Assembly: GCA_014239365.1 (NCBI GenBank)
Contig: JAAZZB010000020.1
Location: 1 to 55,100 of the forward strand
Length of the DNA stretch: 55,100 nucleotides
Reading direction: 5' to 3'
Source: Verrucomicrobiia bacterium
Lineage (GTDB): Bacteria; Verrucomicrobiota; Verrucomicrobiia; Limisphaerales; UBA1100
A program made the translations under genes and the position numbers. Under the pieces are notes generated by a model. That model searched no databases, was not told where the DNA came from, and saw nothing but the letters and a program-made list of their open reading frames with translations. Below are positions 10,372 to 18,474 of the stretch, one piece after another. Every line of letters begins with the position of its first letter. The stretch's first letter is position 1.

Positions 10372-11498
10372 TATTTGCCGCGATAAATGTAGGAAAGCGC
10401 AATAACGCTGTAGGCGGTGACCAATGGCTTTTCGCTTTCCCACCATCGGGCGGATTTGGTGTTCAGCCACGAACCATCCTGTTGTTGCAAGCCAATCAAT
10501 TTGAGTCCCAACGCTTTGCGCCAGTCAATTTTTTTGCCCTTTACGGTGATGATGCGGTCACCGGAAAACGACAGCGCCTTGGCCATTAGAAAATAATAGT
10601 AATACAATCCCTGCGGGCCCATCGCGGGATTTTCCTCCAAGGTAAAATTATCAAAGAGCCATTTGCGCACCGCAACCACGCGCGGGTCGTCGGCCTTAAG
10701 CTGGGCGTACGAGTAGCACATCATTCCGGCATAGCTGATGCTGCCGTAACTGCGCAGGGCGGTGCGGCCGTTTTTGTCTTTCGCGGTGCCGGCCATGCTT
10801 TTGCCGGGGAAATAAATCATCCCGCCTTTTTCTTTTGGATCGTTGCTCGCCCAGGGTTGCTTGTTGTGGCTGGGGAGGTTTTGGCAATTTTGAATAAATC
10901 CAATCGCCGCCTTCCAGTTGAGGTCATCCTGCGGGGGTGCGTCTTTCACAAGGTGGCGCGTAAAATGGAGCGCCTCCAACGCGGAAAGGGTGTTGTTCAA
11001 ATCGCTGTGCGGATAGCGCCCGCCGTAGCCCACGCCGCCATCGAAGGGGTGATCTTGCTTGTCCTTTTCGCCGAGGTCCCATTGTTGTTTGGCCAGAAAC
11101 GCGCGCGCTTTCAGCAAGGTGGGGTTGTGTTTTTTATCATTCGCGGCCAGCAACGCCATCATACAAAGTGAGGTGTTGTAATTGGCCAATCCTTTGCCGG
11201 GCACGTAAATACTGCCGTCAGGCTGCACGTGGGTGAGTAGAAATTTGTAACCCTGTTCAATCCACTTCGGGGTTTGCTTGGGTTTGTTGGGGTTGCCCTG
11301 CCACGCGATGAGCGCGAGGGCGGTGACGGCGGGATGCTCCGGACTGGTCCACCAACCGTCGGGATTTTGAGTGGCTTTGAGCGAGGCGATGCCGCGATCG
11401 AGCGAGCGTTGCAGCTCGTTCATAAACGAAATGTCGCGTTGCGCCTGCGCCGCTGGCGCGAGGATGAGTAATGCAAAAATGCTGAGTGCGGTTTTCAT
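10371..11498 (-). CDS. Exported terpene-cyclase/prenyltransferase-like alpha/alpha toroid protein
   Basis: A 375-aa protein with a Sec signal peptide (MKTALSIFALLILAPAAQAQ). It has repeated helical units carrying the QxxDGxW-like motifs seen in squalene-hopene cyclases and prenyltransferase beta subunits: QNPDGWW, VQPDGSIY and QQQDGSW. The DxDD acid motif of a true cyclase is not visible, so I would not predict terpene cyclisation. Proteins of this kind are frequent in planctomycetes and verrucomicrobia and are generally uncharacterised. The gene lies 4 bp after the neighbouring exported protein gene at 11503-12501 and overlaps the arsM start by one base, forming a three-gene unit. Fold confidence is good; function is unknown. 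Confidence 0.75.
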   Translation of the reverse strand: MKTALSIFALLILAPAAQAQRDISFMNELQRSLDRGIASLKATQNPDGWWTSPEHPAVTALALIAWQGNPNKPKQTPKWIEQGYKFLLTHVQPDGSIYVPGKGLANYNTSLCMMALLAANDKKHNPTLLKARAFLAKQQWDLGEKDKQDHPFDGGVGYGGRYPHSDLNNTLSALEALHFTRHLVKDAPPQDDLNWKAAIGFIQNCQNLPSHNKQPWASNDPKEKGGMIYFPGKSMAGTAKDKNGRTALRSYGSISYAGMMCYSYAQLKADDPRVVAVRKWLFDNFTLEENPAMGPQGLYYYYFLMAKALSFSGDRIITVKGKKIDWRKALGLKLIGLQQQDGSWLNTKSARWWESEKPLVTAYSVIALSYIYRGK

Positions 11499-11502
11499 TA
11501 TT

Positions 11503-12501
11503 TTATTTGGATTCGTTGCCGTCGGGATCCCAGGAGCGCTGGGAAATTAATTTGCCGTTTTTGTAAATTAACTCCCAGCGTTTTACGCCGGAATCGTACC
11601 AATGTGTTTCAATGCCCACTTGGATTCCATTTTCGTAAAAGCGTTCGGACTCCAGTTGTTCATTTTTGTAATGCCCCGTCACGCGGCCGGTGTATGGTTT
11701 GGGTTCGCCGCGCTTGAACCATAAACCTTTTTCGAGCAAACCAACTCTACGGCCTTTGGAGTCGCGTTTTTCTACTTCCTCAAACTTGGACGTGGGCGGC
11801 TCGGGTTTTTTTGGCGCGACTTTTTTTAGCAGACGAATCACCACCGTGGCTTTGCTGTCAACCGGCGGGAGGTTGTCGGATCGGGGCTGCCACATCTCGT
11901 CATCCTCGCGGCCGGGGCGGGGGTTGTTGAATTGGGCGGCGTTGTCGGTGATGAGGGAAACAATGGAGCCATCGCGCTGCGCGAGAAATTGCCCCTCAAA
12001 CACACGGGATCCATTGAAAATAAATGGGCCCTTTTTGGCCGGCTTCATTTTCGGCCGCACGGTCTGTACAAATTCTTCGATGCGCGCGTGCTTTGGCTTT
12101 CCGTTTTTTTTCCAGTGCAATTCAATATCCACCGGTTGGCCGGGGACAGGTTTGTTTCCATCCTCGGGGATGAGTTGGCCGCCGCTGCCTTTGGCGTTGA
12201 GGAGCAGCATCGCCACTTGGACGTGGTATGGTTCGGCGGTGGTGACAAGAAGACTTTCGTGAACTTTCCCGCGACCGGTGACGACGAGATATTCAATGAG
12301 GCCTTCGCGCATTTCGATGGTGACGGGGATGTGAACTTCGCGCGACTTTTTGATGAGCTTCACCGTGCCGACTTGCAGCACGCCGGGCGCGACTTCCTTG
12401 ATGACGGGATTAGGCAGAGGCTCAGGTTTAAATGGGTCATCCTGCGCGCGCGCGCTCATCAGGATTCCTGAAATCAGGAGAAAAAGGCAGATTCGTTTCA
12501 T
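11503..12501 (-). CDS. Exported protein with YdjY-like domain and C-terminal antidote/MORN-like repeats
   Basis: A 332-aa protein beginning with a signal peptide (MKRICLFLLISGILMSARAQ). Residues of about 30-210 resemble the YdjY-like beta domain seen in PVC exported proteins (IKKSREVHIPVTIEMREGLI, YLVVTGRGKVHESLLVT, AMLLLNAKGSGGQ). The last 70 residues contain short repeats of the MORN or toxin-antitoxin-antidote type: TGHYKNEQLESERFYENG, then THWYDSGVKRWELIYKNGKL. It is the first gene of the minus-strand trio and is transcribed divergently from glgP across a 111-bp gap. No enzyme motif is visible and no function is known. Domain calls come from pattern recognition and need a profile search. 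Confidence 0.6.
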   Translation of the reverse strand: MKRICLFLLISGILMSARAQDDPFKPEPLPNPVIKEVAPGVLQVGTVKLIKKSREVHIPVTIEMREGLIEYLVVTGRGKVHESLLVTTAEPYHVQVAMLLLNAKGSGGQLIPEDGNKPVPGQPVDIELHWKKNGKPKHARIEEFVQTVRPKMKPAKKGPFIFNGSRVFEGQFLAQRDGSIVSLITDNAAQFNNPRPGREDDEMWQPRSDNLPPVDSKATVVIRLLKKVAPKKPEPPTSKFEEVEKRDSKGRRVGLLEKGLWFKRGEPKPYTGRVTGHYKNEQLESERFYENGIQVGIETHWYDSGVKRWELIYKNGKLISQRSWDPDGNESK

Positions 12502-12612
12502 CGTCTTGCTGAATAGGTTGACGGCTGCGCGCAGGGTTTGCGACTTATTTCTTGTTAAGCAAATGTAAAAACCGCTTGGTTTTTCGGGCCGTCGCCTCTA
12601 CCAATTCCGCAG

Positions 12613-14721
12613 ATGGATATTTCGGAAACAGTCAGCGCGCTCAATAAACTGGCGCGTAACATTTGGTGGACGTGGAATCAGGATGCGCGCGGCATCTTTG
12701 GCGAGCTTTCGCCGCGCACGTGGCAAAATGTGTATCATAATCCCGTGGCGATTTTGCGGGAGGTTTCCGATGCGGAACTGCGCACGCGCCTTTTAGAGCC
12801 GGATTACGCCAAGCGCGTGGCCGATGTGCTGGCGGAATTTGATGGCTATATGAACTCCGACGATACGTGGGTGACACGTGAGGCACCCGAATTGGCCAAT
12901 CGGCGGGTGGCATATTTCTCGGCGGAGTTTGGCCTGCACGAAACGCTCCCGATCGCCGCGGGCGGTTTGGGCGTGCTCGCGGGCGACCACATCAAAAGCG
13001 CCAGCGACCTTGACCTGAACTTTTGCGGCATCACACTTTTTTATCGCGAAGGTTATTTCCAGCAAACCATCAATCACGATAACTGGCAGGCGGAGTATTA
13101 CAACCAACTCAATCCGCGGAACCTCCCGATGGACGCCGTGACCGATGCCGACGGCGAACCCATCACTTGCTCCGTGGACATCGCCACGGACACCATCCGC
13201 TTCCGCGCGTGGCGCATCAACGTCGGTCGTTGCCCGTTGTATTTGCTCGACACCAACTTGCCTGAAAACCCCGCTCACTATCGCGACCTCACATTGCGCG
13301 TATACGGCGGCGACACTACCACCCGCATTCAACAGGAAATTTTACTCGGCATCGGCGGCGCAAAACTGATGCGTGCACTTGGCGAAAGCCCCAGCGTGTT
13401 TCATATGAACGAAGGCCACGCGGCCTTCCTCGCGCTGGAACTCATCCGCGAAAAAATGGCCGATGGTTCCAGCTTCGATGATGCCCTTGCCGCCACGCGC
13501 GAGGAATGCATTTTCACGACGCACACCCCCGTGCCGGCGGGGCACGATCGCTTCTCGCCCGAGCTGATGAGCTATTCGCTTAGTCGCTACGCAAAACAAC
13601 TCGATCTCACGCACAAAGAACTTATGGCGCTCGGTCGATTGAATGCGGATGACGACACCGAACAATTTTGCATGACCGTGCTCGCGCTCAACGCCGCCCG
13701 CGCCGCCAATGGCGTTAGCGAATTGCACGGCGCGGTGAGCCGCGAAATGTGGCAGGAAAAATATAACGTGCCCGTTGACGAAGTGCCCATCGGCCACATC
13801 ACCAACGGCATTCACACGCTCGGCTGGATGAGCCGCAGCGCGCGCGATTTCTGGCAGCCGCGCCTCGGCAATGGCCCGAAGTTTTACGAACACATTAATG
13901 ACGCTGAATTTTGGGCTAAAGTGGAGGATGAAAAGTTCATTTCCGACGAAGAACTTTGGGCGTTGCGTTATCGACTTCGGCGCGAGTTGATTGACTTCGC
14001 GCGCGGCCGGCTCATTGACGATCCGCCCTCCCGCGAAGGCGACTTCATCAGCTACGATCATTTGCTCGATGCCGACACGCTCACCATCGGTTTCGCCCGA
14101 CGCTTCGCCACCTACAAACGCGCGCCGTTAATTTTCGATCACTTTGAAGAAGTAGTGAAACTCGCCAAGGACGCTGATCGTCCCGTGCAATTCATCTTCG
14201 CCGGCAAAGCGCATCCCGCTGATGAGCATGGCAAGCGCTTCATCCAAAAAATTGCGCACCTCGCCAAGCACAGCGAGCTGCAGGGGCACTTGGTGTTCAT
14301 TGAAAATTACGACATCCAAATCGGCCGAATGCTCGTGGGCGGCTGCGATGTGTGGCTGAACAATCCCCGCCGACCCCTCGAGGCCAGCGGCACAAGTGGA
14401 ATGAAAACCGCCGCGCACGGCGGCCTCAACTGCAGCATTATGGATGGTTGGTGGCGCGAAATTTATGATGGCGAGAATGGCTTTTCCATTGGCGATGATT
14501 CGCATCCGGATAATCTCGAAGAACAGGATCGCATCGACAGTGAGAATTTGTTCCGCGTGTTGTCTGAGGAAGTCATTCCCACTTTTTACAATCGCGATGC
14601 CTCGGGTTTGCCGCGCCAATGGATTCACAAAATGCGTCACGCGATGGCGACGGTGACGCCGAAGTATAACACGTGGCGAATGGTGCAGGATTATTCACGC
14701 AACTATTATTTAGGGAACTGA
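12613..14721 (+). CDS. glgP: Alpha-glucan phosphorylase
   Basis: Pyridoxal-phosphate enzyme of GT35 that phosphorolyses alpha-1,4-glucan (glycogen or maltodextrin) to glucose-1-phosphate. The 702-aa length fits the short bacterial and archaeal branch rather than the roughly 800-aa MalP/GlgP type. Motifs: YFSAEFGLHETLPIAAGGLG, HMNEGHAAFLALEL, FTTHTPVPAGHDRF, the phosphate-site region TIGFARRFATYKRA, and the PLP lysine region EASGTSGMKTAAHGGLN. The ATG at 12613 gives the typical N-terminus with an NIWWTWNQDA block. A 7-bp stem with a GCTT loop at 12567-12584 lies in the 5' leader. rlmN begins one base after the stop. No other glycogen genes occur in the window. Confidence 0.93.
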   Translation: MDISETVSALNKLARNIWWTWNQDARGIFGELSPRTWQNVYHNPVAILREVSDAELRTRLLEPDYAKRVADVLAEFDGYMNSDDTWVTREAPELANRRVAYFSAEFGLHETLPIAAGGLGVLAGDHIKSASDLDLNFCGITLFYREGYFQQTINHDNWQAEYYNQLNPRNLPMDAVTDADGEPITCSVDIATDTIRFRAWRINVGRCPLYLLDTNLPENPAHYRDLTLRVYGGDTTTRIQQEILLGIGGAKLMRALGESPSVFHMNEGHAAFLALELIREKMADGSSFDDALAATREECIFTTHTPVPAGHDRFSPELMSYSLSRYAKQLDLTHKELMALGRLNADDDTEQFCMTVLALNAARAANGVSELHGAVSREMWQEKYNVPVDEVPIGHITNGIHTLGWMSRSARDFWQPRLGNGPKFYEHINDAEFWAKVEDEKFISDEELWALRYRLRRELIDFARGRLIDDPPSREGDFISYDHLLDADTLTIGFARRFATYKRAPLIFDHFEEVVKLAKDADRPVQFIFAGKAHPADEHGKRFIQKIAHLAKHSELQGHLVFIENYDIQIGRMLVGGCDVWLNNPRRPLEASGTSGMKTAAHGGLNCSIMDGWWREIYDGENGFSIGDDSHPDNLEEQDRIDSENLFRVLSEEVIPTFYNRDASGLPRQWIHKMRHAMATVTPKYNTWRMVQDYSRNYYLGN

Positions 14722-14722
14722 C

Positions 14723-15799
14723 GTGCGCCTGCCCATTTCATCGCAAACGCCTGAGGCCCTCCGCGCGTGGCTGGCTGAACGCGGCGAGAAGCCCTATCGC
14801 GCTTCGCAAATTCTCAAATGGGTGCATCAACATTTCGCCGCCGATTGGGCTGCGATGACAAACCTCACTGAATCGCTACAAACCAGCCTCGACGAAACAT
14901 TTGATTTTTCCACCGTCGAACTTGCCCGCAAACAGGGCGACGCCGACACCACCCAAAAATTTCTCTGGAAATTGCGCGATGGGCAGCTGGTCGAAAGCGT
15001 GCTCATCCCCGCGAGCCCCGCGCTTTATGGCGATGCCAGTGATCGCCACACGCTTTGCGTTTCCACGCAAGTCGGCTGCGCCTACGGCTGCACCTTTTGC
15101 GCCAGCGGCCTCGATGGCTTTAAGCGCAACCTCGAGCCTGCCGAAATCATCGATCAAGTCCTCGCAGTGGAACGCACGCAGGGCAGGGCAGGGCAACGCG
15201 CCATCAACAACCTCGTCATTATGGGAATGGGCGAGCCGATGGCGAACTACGAAAATCTGATGGCCGCGCTGGAAATTCTCAACGCCGATTGGGGCGCAAA
15301 CATTGGCGCGCGCAAAATCACAATCTCCACCAGCGGTCTCGTGCCGCAAATTCAAAAGCTCGCCGCCCAACCGCGCCAGTACCGCCTCGCCATCAGTCTC
15401 CACGGCGCTACCGACGAAGTGCGCGATCGCATTATGCCCATCAACCGAAAGTATCCTCTGGCCAAACTCGCCGCCGCCGCCGAGGAATATCAGCAAGCCA
15501 AATCCGGCAAACTCACACTCGAGTACATTCTCATCGCCGACGTGAACGACGCCCTCGACCAAGTCGCCCCGCTTGCCGAACTCGCCCATCGTCTCCGCGC
15601 CAAAGTCAACCTCATCCCCTACAACCATGTCGACGGCCTCGAATGGAGTCGCCCCGACAATGCCACCCAAGACGCTTTCCATGAGGCATTAATTTCCCAC
15701 GGAACCCTCACCACCCTCCGCCGCGAAAAAGGCCACGACATCGACGCCGCCTGCGGCCAATTGCGTTTACGCACCGAAAAAGAATTGGCCTCGACGTGA
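14723..15799 (+). CDS. rlmN: 23S rRNA A2503 / tRNA A37 C2-methyltransferase, radical SAM
   Basis: RlmN methylates C2 of an adenine in 23S rRNA and in some tRNAs using two SAM molecules and a methyl-cysteine intermediate. The 358-aa product has the radical-SAM cluster motif CAYGCTFC near residue 113, the MGMGEPMANYENL block and the ISLHGATDEVRDRIMP segment. The C-terminal catalytic cysteine lies in DIDAACGQL. It starts with GTG at 14723, one base after glgP, so the genes probably share a transcript. The resistance protein Cfr has the same cluster motif, but position, length and the RREKGHDIDAACGQL ending fit housekeeping RlmN. Confidence 0.94.
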   Translation: MRLPISSQTPEALRAWLAERGEKPYRASQILKWVHQHFAADWAAMTNLTESLQTSLDETFDFSTVELARKQGDADTTQKFLWKLRDGQLVESVLIPASPALYGDASDRHTLCVSTQVGCAYGCTFCASGLDGFKRNLEPAEIIDQVLAVERTQGRAGQRAINNLVIMGMGEPMANYENLMAALEILNADWGANIGARKITISTSGLVPQIQKLAAQPRQYRLAISLHGATDEVRDRIMPINRKYPLAKLAAAAEEYQQAKSGKLTLEYILIADVNDALDQVAPLAELAHRLRAKVNLIPYNHVDGLEWSRPDNATQDAFHEALISHGTLTTLRREKGHDIDAACGQLRLRTEKELAST

Positions 15800-15836
15800 G
15801 GTTTGCTTTCAAAAATCCTATCGCTATGGTCTCCCC

Positions 15837-16448
15837 GTGATTGCGTTGCTTGATTATGGCGCGGGCAATGTCCGCAGTGTGCAGAAGGCGCTGATGGCGG
15901 CCGGTGGGGAGGTGCGGTTGGTGGCCTCGCCAGAGGAGGTCGCGGTTGCGGATGCGGTGGTGTTGCCGGGTGTGGGGGCGTTTGATGATTGCGTGAACGC
16001 GATGCAGCGGCAGGAGTTGTTTGGCGCGGCGAAGGATTTTATTGGCACGGGCAAACCGTTTCTTGGGATTTGCGTGGGCTATCAGGCGCTGTTTGAAAAG
16101 AGTGAAGAATTTAATTCGTGCGCAGCGGGCTTGGGCGTGTTTGACGGCAGCGTAGTGCGGTTTGCGGAGAATGGAATTAAGGTGCCGCAGATTGGCTGGA
16201 ACGAAGTGGAGTTTGAAAAACCGGAGTGCCCCATTCTGAACGGCATCGAATCGGGGAGCCATTTTTATTTCGTGCACAGTTATTTTCCGAAGCCAACGGA
16301 CGATTCCATTGTGGCTACGCGCACGACTTATGGCGAAACATTCGCCTCGGCGGTGTGGCGCGACAATGTGTTTGCCACGCAATTTCACCCAGAAAAAAGC
16401 CAAAAACTGGGCCTAAAGTTGCTCGAAAATTTTGTTGGGCTTGCCTGA
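15837..16448 (+). CDS. hisH: Imidazole glycerol phosphate synthase, glutaminase subunit
   Basis: Class I glutamine amidotransferase that supplies ammonia to HisF in histidine synthesis. The 203-aa product shows MIALLDYGAGNVRSVQKAL at the N-terminus, the oxyanion strand LPGVGAFDDC, the nucleophile Cys in LGICVGYQALF, and the catalytic His-Glu in FHPEKSQKLG. The start is GTG at 15837, which puts the first beta strand at residue 2 as usual. No hisF or hisA is adjacent, so the subunit partner is encoded elsewhere. It lies between rlmN (37 bp upstream) and sod (40 bp downstream). PdxT and TrpG are excluded by the GAGNVRSV and FVHSY signatures. Confidence 0.93.
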   Translation: MIALLDYGAGNVRSVQKALMAAGGEVRLVASPEEVAVADAVVLPGVGAFDDCVNAMQRQELFGAAKDFIGTGKPFLGICVGYQALFEKSEEFNSCAAGLGVFDGSVVRFAENGIKVPQIGWNEVEFEKPECPILNGIESGSHFYFVHSYFPKPTDDSIVATRTTYGETFASAVWRDNVFATQFHPEKSQKLGLKLLENFVGLA

Positions 16449-16488
16449 CGCGCGCGCGATTGCTACCGTCCGCCCAACCTAAAATCTT

Positions 16489-17103
16489 ATGGCTTACGAA
16501 CTCCCCGATCTCCCGTACGCGCACGACGCGTTGGAACCCCACATTGATGCACAGACGATGGAAATCCATCACGGCAAGCATCACGCCACTTACATCGCCA
16601 AACTCAATGGCGCTCTCGAAGGGCACGATGAGTTGGCGGGTAAAAGTGTCGATGACCTCGTCAGCGATCTCAATGCCGTGCCGGAAGCAATTCGCGGTGC
16701 CGTGCGCAATCACGGCGGTGGTCATGCTAACCACTCGCTGTTCTGGACCATTATGGGCCCCGGCGGTGGCGGCGAGCCCAGCGGTGCGCTTGCCGAAGCT
16801 ATCGAGGCGGAACTCGGCGGACTGGATTCATTCAAAGAAAAATTTGAAGCTGCCGGCGCCACGCGTTTTGGCAGCGGCTGGGCTTGGCTCTGCGTGAAGG
16901 CCGACGGCGGCTTGTGCGTTTGCAGCACAGCGAATCAGGACACGCCGTTGATGGAAGGCCGCACGCCCATCCTCGGTTGTGACGTTTGGGAGCATGCTTA
17001 TTATTTGAAATACCAAAACCGCCGCCCCGATTATCTCAAAGCGTTTTGGAGTGTGGTGAACTGGGATGCCGTGGGTGAAAATTACAACGCGGCCAAGGGC
17101 TGA
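16489..17103 (+). CDS. sodA: Superoxide dismutase, Mn/Fe family (probably Mn)
   Basis: Converts superoxide to oxygen and hydrogen peroxide. The 204-aa product has all four metal ligands: His in [12 protein letters not shown], His in [10 protein letters not shown], and Asp and His in [19 protein letters not shown]. The [10 protein letters not shown] stretch and Gly-rich GGGHANH favour manganese, but metal choice cannot be settled by sequence. There is no signal peptide, so it is cytoplasmic. The ATG at 16489 gives the canonical [17 protein letters not shown] start. A clear intrinsic terminator follows. Confidence 0.95.
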   Translation: MAYELPDLPYAHDALEPHIDAQTMEIHHGKHHATYIAKLNGALEGHDELAGKSVDDLVSDLNAVPEAIRGAVRNHGGGHANHSLFWTIMGPGGGGEPSGALAEAIEAELGGLDSFKEKFEAAGATRFGSGWAWLCVKADGGLCVCSTANQDTPLMEGRTPILGCDVWEHAYYLKYQNRRPDYLKAFWSVVNWDAVGENYNAAKG

Positions 17104-17127
17104 GTTTTCTAACAAAAATAAACACGA

Positions 17128-17158
17128 TGGGCAGGATTTATTTCCTGCTCATTTTTTT
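17128..17158 (+). terminator. Intrinsic terminator after sodA
   Basis: TGGGCAGGA (17128-17136) pairs with TCCTGCTCA (17143-17151) across a 6-nt loop and is followed by seven T residues. It separates sodA from the convergent amidohydrolase gene ending at 17161. Confidence 0.85.
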
Positions 17159-17160
17159 GT

Positions 17161-18474
17161 TTACCTGATTGGCTTCGGGCGGTTTTTGTATTTCTCGTAA
17201 AGGCGGGTGTGGCGGCTTTGGAGGTTGGTTTTTTGGCCGGCGATCCACATGTGTTTTACGTTGGCACGGATGTCGAAGAGGTCGCCGTCCACCGCGATGA
17301 AGGTGGCTTCCTTTTTTGGCGCAAGCGAGCCGAGGCGATCGGCCACGCCGAGCATTTGGGCCGGGTGCAGAGTGAGGCTGCGGAGGGCTGCTTCGCGTGG
17401 CAAGCCGTGAGCCATTGACTTGGCTGCGGCGTAAACGATGTTGCGCACGCGGGATGCGCCCCATGAACCGATTGGCTCGCTGTGGGCGACCTTGACGCCG
17501 GCTTTGTGGAGGATGCCGGCGGCGCGGAAATGGATGTCGTGTGGATCGGTGTCGCGTTGGGGTAACGTGAAAACGTTGTCGAAAATCACCGGCACTTTTT
17601 CTTTCGCCAACAAATCAGCCACTTGCCACGCATCGCGCGAGGCGGCGAGGACGATTTTGAATTTGCGCCGCTTCGCCCACGCGACGGCGGTTTTGATTTG
17701 GCGGACTTCATTGGCGTGCACCATGATCGGCTGTTTGCCTGAAAGCGCGCCGAGCATTCCTTCCCACGCGGGGACTTTCTTGAAATCCGCGCCACCGACT
17801 TTGCGCGCGCGGGCGTACGCTTCAGCTTCGTCAAAAAAATCATCAATTGTTTTGATCTTTTTATCCCGCGCGCGGGTTTGCTCTTTTGGGGATTTGTATT
17901 TGTCGGGATCACGCAGGGTTTGCTTTGGGCGCGTGTTGAGCTTCATCACGGGCCACCACAAATGAAGCGCGGCGTGGGTCTTCACGGTCATATCTTCCAC
18001 ACCCCAACCGGCAAGTTTGATGAGGCCGGAGGCGCCGGTGATGGTGCCGCCCATCGGCGCGACAAGGGCGTGGGTAAATCCATTGGCGCGGGCGACGGGG
18101 ATGAGTTCGGAATCGGGGTTGACGGAAACCCACGCTTCCACATCGGGCGTGAACTCGCCCACCTCGGTGGTGTCCTGCGTGGCGCGCACGGCGTTAATTT
18201 CGGTGAGGCCAAGCGAAGTGGCGGCGGCGATGAGGCCGGGGTAGAGTTGCAAATTGCCGAGATCGACGATTTTGGTTTGGCGCGTGACACGGATGTTTTG
18301 GCCGACGGCTTGGATGATGCCGTCGGTGACAAGCATTTGGGCGTTGCGAATTGTGCCTTTGTCCGCCGTGTGGATGGCGGCGGCTTTGTACAGCACCGAT
18401 TGCGGTTGATCCTGCGGTTGCGGTTGCGCCTGCAGTGTGGCGGCGGCGAATAGAATTAGGATTAGTTTTTTCAC
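17161..18474 (-). CDS. Exported amidohydrolase-fold protein lacking metal ligands
   Basis: A 437-aa protein of the amidohydrolase (imidazolonepropionase-like) fold with a signal peptide (KKLILILFAAATLQAQ). The fold shows in ADKGTIRNAQMLVTDGIIQA, the strand LQLYPGLIAAATSLGL, and the C-terminal RSLTLHPAQMLGVADRLGSL. Where active members have PGLIDxHxH, this one reads PGLIAAATS, so the first two metal-binding histidines are absent. A classical metallohydrolase activity is therefore unlikely. The start is GTG at 18474, whose first four bases overlap the upstream gene's TGA (GTGA). This indicates coupled translation and possibly a heteromeric complex with that protein. An outer ATG at 18492 would spoil the signal peptide. 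Confidence 0.75.
   Translation of the reverse strand: MKKLILILFAAATLQAQPQPQDQPQSVLYKAAAIHTADKGTIRNAQMLVTDGIIQAVGQNIRVTRQTKIVDLGNLQLYPGLIAAATSLGLTEINAVRATQDTTEVGEFTPDVEAWVSVNPDSELIPVARANGFTHALVAPMGGTITGASGLIKLAGWGVEDMTVKTHAALHLWWPVMKLNTRPKQTLRDPDKYKSPKEQTRARDKKIKTIDDFFDEAEAYARARKVGGADFKKVPAWEGMLGALSGKQPIMVHANEVRQIKTAVAWAKRRKFKIVLAASRDAWQVADLLAKEKVPVIFDNVFTLPQRDTDPHDIHFRAAGILHKAGVKVAHSEPIGSWGASRVRNIVYAAAKSMAHGLPREAALRSLTLHPAQMLGVADRLGSLAPKKEATFIAVDGDLFDIRANVKHMWIAGQKTNLQSRHTRLYEKYKNRPKPIR

Noticed and set aside
12567-12584. AAAAACC-GCTT-GGTTTTT hairpin as an intrinsic terminator
   Set aside because: It lies between divergent genes, so there is nothing to terminate; it is more likely a leader structure or chance.
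13342-14061. A 239-codon minus-strand frame inside glgP
   Set aside because: Shadow of a high-GC coding frame, with no protein-like motifs.
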